64,000 bases of DNA from Adiantum capillus-veneris (taxonomy: Eukaryota > Streptophyta > Polypodiopsida > Polypodiales > Pteridaceae). Every line of letters begins with the position of its first letter. Position 1 is the stretch's first letter. Shown here piece by piece: positions 1 to 10,003 of this stretch. Under the pieces are notes generated by a model that searched no databases, was not told where the DNA came from, and was given only the letters and a program-made list of their open reading frames with translations. The position numbers were made by a program, and so were the translations under genes. The stretch is from NCBI GenBank assembly GCA_014529385.2, contig CM043963.1, forward strand, positions 72,381,412-72,445,411, given 5' to 3'.

Positions 1-2
1 CT

Positions 3-509
3 GAAGAATACATGGTGAAAACCCTAGCGGGCGCCATGTCATTTTTTAAAAGTCTTCCTAATCTATCATATGCAATGTTATATAAAATCTGCCAAATGCT
101 GCTCACTTGCATCAAAGTATTCCATGAGCCAGAGCAAGCAGGCACCCCGTGGATGTTTTTCCTCGAGGGTAACAAAGGGTTGTGTTATGATCTCAATGGC
201 CAACCTTCCGAAGAAGTCTCCTATGGCTTCTATGCCAAATGTATGTTTTTACCTTCTCACAATATGCTGGCGTTTGAGGAAGCATTCTACATAGGGTTCT
301 TCACTTGGCGAACAAAAATATTTGGGCCAGTGATCAGCAACCTGACATCACAATTTGTAGGCTACTTAGCAGTGGAGCTGAAAAACAGAGTCACTATGCA
401 GTTCTTGCAAGTGCCATATCAAGAGAGGAAGATCAGATACCAAAAGGCACTAAATGCGCTTAAAGACCGCCTCGCGAGACGTCAACCCAAAGACTACTTC
501 AGCCCATAA
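3..509 (+). CDS. Extra ORF of a gypsy retroelement, C-terminal domain (partial)
   Basis: The frame is open from the window edge (first full codon at 3) to a TAA at 507-509, so the protein's N-terminus lies outside the window. I do not recognise the domain from known families. It aligns by eye with the protein at 52430-52873: shared features are Y-M-V near the start, TL.G, a TCI motif preceded by ML, EG..GLC, a MFL.SH block and FEEAF..GFF. Both copies lie downstream of gypsy-type sequence. Here the ORF ends 25 bp before a polypurine tract and an LTR start, so it occupies the position of an env-like or additional ORF of an LTR retrotransposon. The C-terminal tail (about residues 140-165) is basic. 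There is no obvious transmembrane segment, so I do not call it envelope. Function unknown. Confidence 0.6.
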   Translation, partial: EEYMVKTLAGAMSFFKSLPNLSYAMLYKICQMLLTCIKVFHEPEQAGTPWMFFLEGNKGLCYDLNGQPSEEVSYGFYAKCMFLPSHNMLAFEEAFYIGFFTWRTKIFGPVISNLTSQFVGYLAVELKNRVTMQFLQVPYQERKIRYQKALNALKDRLARRQPKDYFSP

Positions 510-534
510 AGCTGTGTCAAGGGATGACACAGGC

Positions 535-548
535 AAGGAGGGGGGGAA
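535..548 (+). promoter_or_regulatory. Polypurine tract of a gypsy element
   Basis: AAGGAGGGGGGGAA directly precedes TGTTAG, the probable 5' end of an LTR. This is the expected plus-strand primer position between the last ORF and the 3' LTR. Confidence 0.7.
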
Positions 549-952
549 TGTTAGCAGAGCAGGTCAACCAGGATACTATTTTTCGGAGCTCTTATTGTAA
601 AAACACTTATTATTTTGATAAATTGGGAATATTGTAACTCCTATTTTTGGATAAACCTTGTAATTGATGAGTTGGGGCTACAAGCTTCCAGATTGTATCA
701 ACCTGTCATTATCCACCTTTAGTTAGAGCTCCCAGATAATTAGTTTTGACCACCAAAAACCTTGGCTAAGGCTTAAAAGCCAATTTTTATAAGTTATTAT
801 TAAGTTTTGGATAATGAAATACACAGCATGAGCTAAGGGCGCTCACTTCTCTCCTTTTACGCTTCCTACTCCCTCTCCGGTTGTCACATTGCAGTCGCAT
901 TTGTTGCATTGCAACCACAGGTAAGAGCTCTACGAATTGACGTAAACACTTC
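549..952 (+). repeat. 3' LTR of the left-edge gypsy element, right end uncertain
   Basis: It begins TGTTAG right after the polypurine tract. The second LTR lies outside the window, so the 3' end cannot be fixed. CA dinucleotides at 951-952 or a little further right are candidates. A TTTTGGCATCAGCG string near 968-981 looks like a primer-binding site but is not adjacent to a clear CA end. Confidence 0.5.
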
Positions 953-1479
953 ACAGTAATTCGTAGCTTTTGGCATCAGCGACCCACGGCCTAATTTCAT
1001 CATCAGTAAGAATTTACACTTCAAAATCAAAAACTAAGTATAGGCCAGGTATTGGGGCATCATTGCTAAGCATTTAGGTGCATTTTGGGTCAAAAACGAC
1101 TAGGTCAAAAATCCACTGCTATTAATAATCGCAATTTTGGAACTTGATCTAAAGTGGGATTTGAGACCATAAGCATGTGTTCTTAGGTCTTATAAACATT
1201 TCCTAGAAGTTTCATTACATTTGGATATCATTTCATGCTGTAACGGATGTGATTTGTTTGCCGATGAACGATTGGCTTTTGGTGATTTCAGTCACTTGAC
1301 TATAGCTTGAGTTAGATGCAAGTTGTTAGTTGTTTTCCAAGAGATTGACAACCTCTTGCAGCCTCTATGCACTTGTCAAGTCAGCTTCATCCCATGGATT
1401 GACAACAATTTAATCGAGGTTCTCGCTAAATCTACAATAAGATAGGCGTGAGGTTAGACACCCATCCCACACCTTTCCA
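953..1479. other. No recognisable gene
   Basis: AT-rich sequence with no convincing ORF or repeat. It separates the left-edge LTR from the truncated copia copy. Confidence 0.5.
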
Positions 1480-1489
1480 CATCAAGTAT

Positions 1490-2880
1490 ACCATGTACAT
1501 CTGCACCAGTAATAGGCTAACCCGTAGCATTTTCAAAAACCCTATAGGCTATACATTTTCCTCATTGGAATTTACATTCAAGTTTTCACCATTAAAAAGT
1601 GGCAAAAAGTGTCATAAATGGCTTATGAGCTTACATTGTTGTCTGTGGTACATGATAGAAACGCCTGAACATAATCTCCCAAAAACACAACATCTCGTGA
1701 AACTAAGATACATTTTGTTTGTGGATGGTAAAACCTGTAACCTCTGTTGTCAGTCATATAACCAACAAAAATGCATTTAACATCCTTATCATCCAGTTTT
1801 TGCATTGTATTTTGTGGCACCAAAGCATAAGCTATACAACCAAAAATGCGCATGTGATCAATAAATGGCTTCTTATCATGCCATGCTTCATAAGGAGTCA
1901 TAGACTACAAGGCTTTGGTAGGAAACCTATTAAGCACATAAGTAGCACACATGATAGCCTCAAGCCAAAACAAATGTGGCAAAGCTTGACTCTTGACCAT
2001 ACACCGTGCCATATCTATAAGCAATCAAATTTTTTTTTTAGCAACAATATTTTGCTGAGGTGTGTATGGCACTCTTCATTGGTGATTTATCCCACAATTA
2101 GCCAAAATGCATTAAAATCATGAGACATATAATCCCCCCCTTGATTTAAATGAAGGGTGCCCATAGTACATTAGGAGACAATTTCAACCATAGCCAAAAA
2201 GTGCTTGAAGCATATGAACACTTTGGACTAAGCTTTAAGCGGATACACCTATGCATGCTTGGAGTAATCATCAACAATGAAAGTCACAAAGTATAGGTAG
2301 TTGCCTAAGGATGGAGTTTGCGTAGGCCCACAAACATCACTATGCACAAGTTGCAACGAGGTTGCAGTATGGATGTAGCCCTTTACTGAACCATCCTTTG
2401 GAAACTTTAAACACTGCATCTTACTCAAAGTACAACCTTCACATACATGCTTATAAGGTGCTTCAAGAGATGACAAAGAAGCAACCATAATTTTTTTTGC
2501 AAAAGCAACAAATTGACAAAATTCGATGCCCAGAATGTGCATTCCAAAGTTTTGTATCTAAAAAAACCTTTGAATCCACAATTGCATTTGCAAATATCTT
2601 CCAGATGCACCTATTTCATCATCAAAAATTGAGATAATGAACTGTAAATTTTTCATCCATGAATTTGACAACAAGACCAAGTCTTGCAAGTGCAAATATA
2701 CACAAAAGGTTCTTTTTTATCCCTAGTAGATAAATTGCATCAACAAGTGTGAAAGAACTACCATTCACAATGCTAGCACAATCTTTCCAACTCCCTTGGG
2801 TGGGTAAGAGGCATTGTTCGCAAAAGTGACTATATTCCCGTGAGGGACAGACTCAAGACAGACAAAATTCCAGATGCAAC
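1490..2880 (-). pseudogene. copia integrase remnant
   Basis: Minus-strand fragments include the integrase C-terminal motif around the tripeptide YEAW followed by FGCIAYALVP (1623-1901) and the GAG-pre-integrase/integrase start with HSDVCGPTQTPSLGNY (2249-2542). The fragments lie in different frames and the catalytic core between 1900 and 2250 is shifted. The same motifs are present at 58400-59500 in the second copia copy. Not functional. Confidence 0.8.
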
Positions 2881-2976
2881 TATTTCATCACCAAAATTGA
2901 GATCATGAACTTTCCAACTCCCTTGACCGGGTAAGAGGCATTTCTGGTACAAGTGATTGTATTCCCATGAGGGACA
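2600..2976 (-). repeat. Internal tandem duplication in the protease region of the copia copy
   Basis: The string beginning TTCCAGATGCA..TATTTCATCA occurs at about 2600 and again at about 2868, and CTTTCCAACTCCCTTG occurs at about 2786 and 2912. The second unit is internally shortened. The related element at 56189-61356 has only one copy, so the duplication arose after divergence. Confidence 0.65.
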
Positions 2977-4072
2977 TACTTGAAAGAGGTAAACAAGTCA
3001 CAATGTGAAGTAATGTGCTTTGTAGCACCACTGTCAAAGTACCACATGCTGCAACTGTCATACATGCATCAAGGACATAAGGATCATAAGTACACTCTGC
3101 ACTAAAGGCCCACTCTACATCTACATCAACATTACAATCTCCATTCCCAGATGATTCTACAATAGATGCACTTGTAGTGGATCTAGCCTCTTTCTTTGTG
3201 GCCTCTTTTTCCTTCAACTTAGGACATTGCTTTATCAAGTGATCATTAGCCTTGCAATAATGGCAATGCATCTTCTTCTTACCTTTTTCACAAAAATTCT
3301 GAAACAAGGTGCTACCAATAGAAGCATTAGAAATAGGCGATCTACTACTCACTAAAGAATCATGAGAAGGGGCTACATTGCTCTTTCTTAAAAGTGACTC
3401 TTGCAACAACAATGTATATAATGCATCAAACTTGATAGCTTGAGGGCTTCCTTGGGTCTTAAGTTTCCAAGTACTAGCAAAAGTCTTGTAAGAACCATCT
3501 GGCAATGCATCGAGAACAGTTTGCACAAGTGAACTTTCAGAATTGACTTCACTTGCAGAAATGAGTTGCTCATTAATATCCATGATATGATCAATGAAAG
3601 TTCCCATGTCATATTTCTCTTGTATAATCTTTGACTCCAGCTCTTTACATAGCAATGCAATTTTAGCCTCATTGCGATTTGCATAAAAAACAGTGTGATT
3701 TGCATAAAAAACAGCCAGAGCATCCCAAGCCTATTTTGTTGATTTTGCTAAGCAAATAATGTGAGGATTAATAGTATGCTTCACAGATAATGCAATCAAT
3801 TCATGAGTGTGCATATATTTAACATCCCAAGTAGACTGCTCAACCATAGGCAGAACAACTCTAGCAGCAATAGACTTGCCAGAACCTGCAACATCCTCAA
3901 CATAGCCTAAATCCAGAGAAGGCAAACGTACATCAATGTCCTACACAAAATTCCAAATGCCTTTGACATAAGAACATGTTTCATCATGTAAGCCCACATT
4001 GAATAGTTATCCCCATCCAGCTTATCCTCAACAACAACCATCATGATAGCATCTGTGTTACTCTCAGCCATG
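2880..4072 (-). pseudogene. copia gag and protease remnant
   Basis: The longest frame (2903-3655) covers the middle of gag and a CX2CX4HX4C zinc knuckle (CHYCKANDHLIKQC). A protease-like DSGATKHITSH motif is at 2880-3065 in another frame. An ATG in the context of the related gag start lies at about 4072, with upstream sequence matching the leader of the second copia copy. Several frameshifts break it. Confidence 0.8.
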
Positions 4073-4422
4073 GAGAGTGACTGTACCTAATGTGAAACCT
4101 GCCCGCAAAGAGGAAAAATGAAGTAGAACTAGCATGTTATATATAGCACAACACAAACAGGACTTTAAGGGACCTATTTAGCAAAAAGTTTCACCAAAAA
4201 AAATTCTAAAGAAAACGACAAAAATGTCTGCATAGTACTGACTGTAAAGGAAACGAAGGCCGAAATGATTTTGAATCAAAATTTTGAGCACATCAAGCTC
4301 TAGAAGTCTCTCAAAGTAATAATTAGTGTGTTGATGTGCTCACCAAAGCTCACCCAAATCAGAGAAATTGAGCAGATGGGTGCTAACAACACTACCGACT
4401 ATGCTCCTGAGGACACAAGCTG

Positions 4423-4433
4423 CTCTAATACCA
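4423..4433 (-). promoter_or_regulatory. copia primer-binding site (tRNA-iMet type), one base changed
   Basis: The minus strand reads TGGTATTAGAG just after the LTR end. The intact counterpart at 61111-61127 is TGGTATCAGAGC, complementary to the 3' end of initiator tRNA-Met. Confidence 0.75.
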
Positions 4434-4435
4434 AT

Positions 4436-4664
4436 TGTTGGAATTATGGTTGCAAGGATTCACACACAACTTGGAGAAGATGAAGAAGCTTATGGCACAC
4501 AACGGAGAGTATATTGCTTAGTGCACAATAGAAATAGAAGTTAATGATAGAATGATGGTAATATATACAATGCACAAGGGAAAAAAGCTCCTAGTGAGGG
4601 AAAAAAGCACCGACGGTCCTAAGTGTGTTCAAACACATCACTACCACATATATATCCAGTAACA
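4436..4664 (-). repeat. 5' LTR of degraded copia copy
   Basis: It has TGTTGG..GTAACA ends on the plus strand and aligns along its whole length with the 227 bp LTRs at 56189-56415 and 61130-61356, although clearly diverged. A 63 bp tandem duplication follows and includes the LTR end, so the true boundary may be 4664 or 4727. Confidence 0.8.
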
Positions 4665-4763
4665 AGTCATGTATCCATGCCACTGAGGTGAGGCTACGAG
4701 TGACTTGTTACCACATATATGGTAACAAGTCATGTCCATGCCATTGAGGTGACGCTACGAGTG
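4659..4763. repeat. 63 bp direct duplication at the LTR/flank junction
   Basis: GTAACAAGTCATG and the following sequence up to GCTACGAGTG occur at 4659-4702 and 4722-4763. The second copy carries a better-preserved LTR end (CATATATGGTAACA). This looks like replication slippage across the element-host junction. Confidence 0.7.
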
Positions 4764-5309
4764 TATGTGTATGTCTCTAAAAGCTAATGAATGATTACAA
4801 TGGCGACACTATCAAAACCTAGAAAGAGCGATCGCCTTGGAATGTTTAAAATAGAAATCAAGCCCCCTTAATACAGTAATTGCATTGCCATTGAATTTGT
4901 TTTAGTGAGTCTTGCACAAAGCTGAAGTAAGCTTGCACCGAGGTCATGGAATATGAGAATTGAGAACAACATGAACGCTAACGAGACAAAGTACTCATGT
5001 AATCATGTTTCTTGCTTCTAAAACGAGATTGACAGAATAGTAGATGTTGTCTTTCAACTTTGTATAGACCTTCAAAATGAGGGAGAATTCTAAAGATTTC
5101 AACCCATCGCTACCCTTCTGGGTGCCAAAAGGCATGCATGAGTTTCTAAAATGACAATATTAAACAAATTCATGAGGCTATTATTAAAAGTATGCCCTAA
5201 GGCTCTTGGGTGTGTGATTTGGCTTGAAGGAAATGGTTATGATTAGGCTACATGATTGAATGGGAGGACTCATTGAAGAAAAAGCCCTTAGGCCAACGGA
5301 GTAACCAAT
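4764..5309. other. No recognisable gene
   Basis: Host-like spacer. Its right end (about 5230-5314) is a partial copy of the 194 bp unit that reappears right of the next element. Confidence 0.5.
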
Positions 5310-5314
5310 GTCAA

Positions 5315-5606
5315 TGTTAACCCTCACGGCACACGGACACCCTATGATCTATAAACGTTGTATTATTTAGAGTCAGGTACCTGGCTTGTCGGACCAATAG
5401 GGAAGGGTAAGAGTGATCGCCGATGAGAGGCGCACTTTAACACGGACATTCAAGGGATTAGTTGGTTAAGCATGGGCGTCCAAGTGTGAATGGGGTGAGC
5501 TCCTATAAAAGCCAACTAAACCTAATTTTTACTTATTCTCTCATTTGTGCAATAGAAGAGTGCTCTTGCTCCATCTCCATCTCCATCTTCTTCTTCTTCA
5601 CCTCCT

Positions 5607-5638
<32 letters not shown>

Positions 5639-5889
5639 GGAGAGTGTGTGTGCGATCGAGCATTACGAAGGCACGATGGCGGCGAAGCGGTTGAGCGCGG
5701 CACGACTGCAGCTTCTTCTTCATCGCGGCGAGGAATCCACCACGAAGGCGAGCGTAGAGCGGTGAGTGACACACCCTTTGTTTTCTTGAGCTTGCTAGTT
5801 TAGGCTTGTTGTGTGCTTGGAGCCGTTTGTGGCTCGCATACGGTGTATTGGCAAGTCCCTTGCTTCGACAGTGCGGCAAGGAGCGCACA
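5315..5889 (+). repeat. 5' LTR, gag-only element
   Basis: Begins TGTTAACCCTC and ends GCGCACA. It contains TATAAAA at 5504-5510 and a short GT/GA microsatellite near 5607-5652. Matched by the 3' LTR at 12055-12627 with only scattered substitutions. Confidence 0.95.
5504..5510 (+). promoter_or_regulatory. TATA box in LTR
   Basis: TATAAAA within GC-richer LTR sequence, conserved at 12244-12250 in the other LTR. It is the likely core promoter for the genomic transcript. Confidence 0.6.
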
Positions 5890-5893
5890 TTTT

Positions 5894-5911
5894 TGGCGCC
5901 GTTGCCGGGGA
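5894..5911 (+). promoter_or_regulatory. Primer-binding site, tRNA-Asp type
   Basis: TGGCGCCGTTGCCGGGGA lies four bases after the LTR end and is complementary to the 3' end of plant tRNA-Asp including CCA. Same type as in Athila-like elements. Confidence 0.85.
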
Positions 5912-6788
5912 TATGTCCTACACTAAGCTCGGTTAGCACTTTACGCTTCCTTGTGGTGCAACTTCTATCATAGGAAAGGCAGGGAAGGAGTGTGTGGAGA
6001 TTTCTGTTTTTTGCGTTTTCTGCATTTTCTGTCAAGTTTCAATTGCTGCTATTGTCTGTGCTTTTTCAATTTTCTGCATTTCTTGCGTTTTTTCAATTTC
6101 TGCAATTTTTGCATTTCAATTTCTGCAATTTCTGTGCGTTTTCAATTTTCTGCAATTTCTGCATTATTTTTAAAAAAAAAGTTTATTTTTTTGAAAAAAA
6201 AATTCTAGGAAAAAAAAAAAAAAGGAAAATAAAAACGCGAGTGAGCGGGCGGCGAAATTTTTCGAAAATAAAAAACGTGAGTTATAAAAACATACGGGTT
6301 GGTTTGTATAAAAGATAGATCGGGATCGGTTGCCCAAGCCCAAGCCCAAGCCCAAGCCCAAGCCCAGGCCTCAGTCCTCAGTCTTATGATATATACTAGA
6401 CTCACTCTTATATATATACCCTACTCCCTCAAGAGAGAATGAGAGCATGTGGGACAAGTCCTCCACTCTCCTCCTTTCTCTTCCCACTTGCACCCTTAGA
6501 CTTTCTAGTTTGGACCTAGTTCCCTACTGGAAATTGACAGTTTTAGGGATTCCGAGGGCATAGAGTGACCAAACGGAGGGCTGTAAAGCACGGCACGACC
6601 CTCTAACCGATACGCTCGTTTCAAGCTATCACACGGCCCATTCCACGACACGCTCTAAAAAATCTAGCAAAAAAACAAACAAAAAACACGCTAAAAACTA
6701 GTCACAAGGCCTCCTAGAGCAGCTTTTTGACACCTTAGGGTATCAAAAGCACATGCACTTACGCTCTGGGCGGGTGCTAGAACACGGG
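5912..6788 (+). other. Untranslated leader of gag-only element
   Basis: No coding sequence. It holds a T-rich degenerate repeat of CAATTTCTG-like words (about 6000-6165), A-runs, and six hexamers of the CCCAAG type at about 6327-6367. A packaging signal would be expected here but none can be read by eye. Confidence 0.5.
6327..6367 (+). repeat. (CCCAAG)6 hexanucleotide repeat
   Basis: Six consecutive CCCAAG/GCCCAA units in the leader. Confidence 0.9.
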
Positions 6789-6914
6789 TAATGGGTTCAT
6801 ACGGACACCCATTACCCATCCACGATAAGCTCTAGACCCTCAGCGGGGACACAAGGTAGCACCACCCAAGACCCTAAAATAGCCGCTAGTGATTCCTCCT
6901 CCGACTCAGAAATC

Positions 6915-8396
6915 ATGGAAGCATACCCTACCCAAAACACTGAGAGAGAAGGCCATGCACCTCCCGAAGCTCCACAGCCTAGTACTAGTATGTTTAGCCG
7001 TTTCATGGAAACATTAGGTAGAGCTACTCGCTCGGAACCTGATGCAAATGAAGCACACGAAGGGGGTGGGGAAGTGGAATCTCCTTTCACATCGCACGTG
7101 GACCCCACACCCCCAAAGAGTGTCCATGTGGATATCCTACCAACTTCTTACCAAGAAGGCCCTGTTGAGCTGCCTCCTTCAGAAGTTCCCTCTAGAGTAC
7201 CGTTGGTGACAAGTAAAACCACGGGGAGCAACATTGCTTCTACCTCACAAGAAACCATTAACACGTCGACTCTAGAAGGATTGTTCATTAATGATCATTG
7301 GACATACGAACTCCACACTGAGGTGTTGACGGATCTACACTCTGGCCACGCCTACCATGTAGGATGGATAGAGATTGTACAATCCACCTCTAGTGCCACG
7401 AGCATCGAAGATCAACAGACAATGATCTGTAATGTTGTCCATGGCATTATTCAATCAGAAAGGCAAAACCGAGGGGTAAATATACTCTCAACTGGCCCCA
7501 TGAGATTTCTGGATACGAGCAAGGCTCAACAGCCTACTCTATCACAAATGGAGACTCCTCTAATGAGCCCCATGGACCCATCCTACGTCATTTCACCGGG
7601 GGTCTCTATGCAATCTGAGCCTCCGAGTGACAACTTTAGCTTCCCTAACTTGGCTCAACCCTATATTAAGGAAAACCCAGTGCTCACTCCAGGGATAAGC
7701 CTGACAGAGAATGTACCGATGACATCTACGGTTAGCGCAGTGCCACTACCTAGTGTCGTAGTACCTAATATGGGGCCTCAACTGTATGTGCCTCTAGCCC
7801 CTTATGCACACATGGCCCCCACACCTCCAATAGTACCACTTGCTTATGCTCCTCGAGTGCCGCTCCCTAGATCTTATCCGAGTGGACCTATGCCCGGTTA
7901 TGTTCCATATCCTGCATCATCCACACATATGCCAAGACCGGTACCCGTTCCTCTCCCACATATGATTCCAAGAGTACCTCCACCGGCCTTGCCTCCTCAC
8001 ATAGGTGACTTGGCAGCGTTTGCTCAAACCATAGGTCGATCTATCGCGAAAAATATGCGTCACGCATCTGATAGAGAGCCTAGAAGTAAGGCAGTACAAA
8101 TTGCCAAACTCACGCAAAAATTCAATGGGGACGAAGATGCTAGGAAACACATTGAAGTGTTTGAACAAGTATGTTATTCCTTAGGGGAACGCAACGAACT
8201 ACATAAGTGCAATGCCTTAAGCTTGACATTAAGTGGGAAGGCTGGAGATTGGTATAGGACCCTAAGGGTGGACGAGAAAACAATCTACCCTACCCTTCGA
8301 AGGTTGTTTCTAAAGGAGTACATACGAGAAGGTGTGCTTTGGGGTGTACCATCTCAGCTACAGAAGGCCGAACGTAAGGAAGGAGAGTCAGTCTAA
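6915..8396 (+). CDS. Gag-like protein, N-terminal part of gag-only element
   Basis: 493 codons from ATG at 6915, the first ATG in a frame open from about 6786. The first 380 residues are low in conserved features and rich in Pro, Ser and Thr, with a strongly proline-rich stretch at about 280-370. Residues about 395-490 resemble the retrotransposon capsid (gag) domain: KLTQKFNGDEDARKHIEVFE, then GKAGDWYRTL and YIREGV. The frame ends in TAA at 8394-8396, yet capsid-like sequence continues in another frame (NERFNNNQLLDRFIRGL), so a frameshift separates it from the zinc-knuckle part. Whether that is a decay mutation or programmed shifting cannot be decided from one copy. Confidence 0.75.
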   Translation: MEAYPTQNTEREGHAPPEAPQPSTSMFSRFMETLGRATRSEPDANEAHEGGGEVESPFTSHVDPTPPKSVHVDILPTSYQEGPVELPPSEVPSRVPLVTSKTTGSNIASTSQETINTSTLEGLFINDHWTYELHTEVLTDLHSGHAYHVGWIEIVQSTSSATSIEDQQTMICNVVHGIIQSERQNRGVNILSTGPMRFLDTSKAQQPTLSQMETPLMSPMDPSYVISPGVSMQSEPPSDNFSFPNLAQPYIKENPVLTPGISLTENVPMTSTVSAVPLPSVVVPNMGPQLYVPLAPYAHMAPTPPIVPLAYAPRVPLPRSYPSGPMPGYVPYPASSTHMPRPVPVPLPHMIPRVPPPALPPHIGDLAAFAQTIGRSIAKNMRHASDREPRSKAVQIAKLTQKFNGDEDARKHIEVFEQVCYSLGERNELHKCNALSLTLSGKAGDWYRTLRVDEKTIYPTLRRLFLKEYIREGVLWGVPSQLQKAERKEGESV

Positions 8397-8470
8397 AGCA
8401 CTTAAACTCTCGCTGCCTTGTAAATGAGCGCTTCAACAATAACCAACTGCTTGATCGATTCATTCGAGGG

Positions 8471-9370
8471 TTGAGGAATGAAGGAATCTATAATGGACTA
8501 GTGATTAGAGGTATCACAACCTGGGAAGATGTCACTGCCAATGAAATCCAATTAGAGGACAACTTGATGATAGCAGGCATGAGGGTGTCTACTGACACGA
8601 GATCCACTAGCTCACAAGCCATTGAGTATGAACCCATGACTGCAAAGCCCATTGCCAATGAGCCAAAGGTATTTGAGACATTCTTGACAGACCTCACCAA
8701 GGCAATCCAAGAGTCTCTTCAGTATAATCGACCCCCTCAAAATAGTCACATGTATCCAAGAAGGGAGCAACAATGGTGTTCCATTTGCTTAGGTCCACAT
8801 AGCACTAGTGAGTGCCCTACGTTTAGAGTAAAATTTAATGGAACTTGCAACGCATGTGGTAGGTATGGTCACCAAGCTAAGGATTGTTTAATGATCAAAC
8901 GTAGGATGGCAAATAGACCACCTGTAGGCTGGACGGATGCACCTCGAGCTCCTGTATTGATGCCTACTCCACCTGTTGAGCAACTACCGCAACACATGGT
9001 CCCTAGATCTCAAAATGTTGTACAAGCTACACCGCTACCACCTCCTGTGCTAGGACCGCAGCCCCCGCATCCAAGAGTCACCCCTATGAACCAAGTGGGT
9101 TGCGAGCCATCAAATGCTTATCCAGATGGCTGTGAGGAGGAAATAGACACTAGTATTGCCTACGGACTTGATACATTGGAAGAGTGTCCTATATACTACA
9201 TGGAAGATTGTTGGGGGCAAGTCAAGCCGGTTTATCAAGATGCTGCTCTCGCATCCAGAGGTCAAAATATCAACACCCAGGCTAGGAGGCCACCTCTTCA
9301 ATGCTACGAGTGTGGTGGACCACATCGGGCAGCGGAGTGCCCTATTAGGCTGCAAAAGAATGCTGCATAG
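8471..9370 (+). CDS. Gag-like protein, nucleocapsid part with three zinc knuckles
   Basis: 299 codons in frame 2; the same frame can be followed upstream to about 8400 as the continuation of the capsid domain. It contains CSICLGPHSTSEC (CX2CX3HX4C), CNACGRYGHQAKDC (canonical CX2CX4HX4C) and CYECGGPHRAAEC (CX2CX3HX4C). It is proline-rich between the second and third. It ends at TAG 9368-9370, directly followed by another open frame in the same phase with a fourth knuckle. RNA-binding nucleocapsid function is inferred from the knuckles. Confidence 0.75.
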   Translation: MRNEGIYNGLVIRGITTWEDVTANEIQLEDNLMIAGMRVSTDTRSTSSQAIEYEPMTAKPIANEPKVFETFLTDLTKAIQESLQYNRPPQNSHMYPRREQQWCSICLGPHSTSECPTFRVKFNGTCNACGRYGHQAKDCLMIKRRMANRPPVGWTDAPRAPVLMPTPPVEQLPQHMVPRSQNVVQATPLPPPVLGPQPPHPRVTPMNQVGCEPSNAYPDGCEEEIDTSIAYGLDTLEECPIYYMEDCWGQVKPVYQDAALASRGQNINTQARRPPLQCYECGGPHRAAECPIRLQKNAA

Positions 9371-9982
9371 ATGCAAATGAATCAAGGGAGCACGTCTGCA
9401 ATGCCAATACTCACATGTAATCGTTGTGTCATAGATCACTTGATTGCCCAATGCCCCTATAACCCAAATGCGCCTAAAATCACACCCCTAAATTTGGTTG
9501 AAATTGCTAGTGTGACATCGCCAATACCACCCGTCGCACCCGCTTATGCGATTACACGGTCCATGCTTCAAGGGCCAGGCCATATCCTCGAAGAGAGAGA
9601 TACCGCGTCAGTTATCCAAGCAAAGAAAAAGAAGACACGAAGAAAGAAGTCGCAGAATACGGAAAATTCAAAGCCAAGTTCCAAAACAAACATAGGAACA
9701 GGAGATGACCCCGTGTATATGAATGACCTCGAGGATGATTCAGATTCAATCGAGACAATGGAGACTAGAACCAATACCACAAAGAGAAAAACTGACAAAG
9801 AAAACCGTAACATGGAACCAAATGAAAATCGAATAAGAGAAAACCATAAAGAGCCTCTGAAAACACCACAAGTGTTTCCAAATCCAATCCAAGACCCCCA
9901 AGATAAACCGCAGGGGCAAAAAGGGAAAAATCGTAAAAAGAAGATTGGGACATACCCAAACCCAGTAGACGAGATTGAGTAG
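9371..9982 (+). CDS. Gag-like protein, fourth zinc knuckle and charged tail
   Basis: Same frame as 8471-9370, separated only by TAG 9368-9370. Starts with CNRCVIDHLIAQC (CX2CX3HX4C), then a lysine/arginine and Asn-rich charged region. Ends at TAG 9980-9982, after which the same frame is open again. The two in-frame TAG codons suggest one original protein with nonsense changes, or possible readthrough. Confidence 0.65.
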   Translation: MQMNQGSTSAMPILTCNRCVIDHLIAQCPYNPNAPKITPLNLVEIASVTSPIPPVAPAYAITRSMLQGPGHILEERDTASVIQAKKKKTRRKKSQNTENSKPSSKTNIGTGDDPVYMNDLEDDSDSIETMETRTNTTKRKTDKENRNMEPNENRIRENHKEPLKTPQVFPNPIQDPQDKPQGQKGKNRKKKIGTYPNPVDEIE

Positions 9983-10003
9983 GTCAAACATCTAAGAGGT
10001 TTA

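Larger units (their letters stand above)
1480..4664 (-). mobile_element. Ty1/copia element, 5' half only, degraded
   Basis: Read on the minus strand this has, in order, an LTR (4436-4664), a primer-binding site, gag with zinc knuckle, protease, GAG-pre-integrase and integrase remnants. Homology to the better preserved copia element at 56189-61356 runs continuously until about 1480, after the integrase C-terminal region. Reverse transcriptase, RNase H and the 3' LTR are missing. Numerous frameshifts and stops interrupt the frame. It is an older copy of the same family. Confidence 0.85.

Noticed and set aside
968-990. TGGCATCAGCG as a primer-binding site
   Set aside because: It is not adjacent to a recognisable LTR CA end, and it lies beyond what should be a 3' LTR.
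9568-9991. Minus-strand frames of 60-139 codons rich in Phe and Leu
   Set aside because: Antisense shadows of the lysine-rich gag region.
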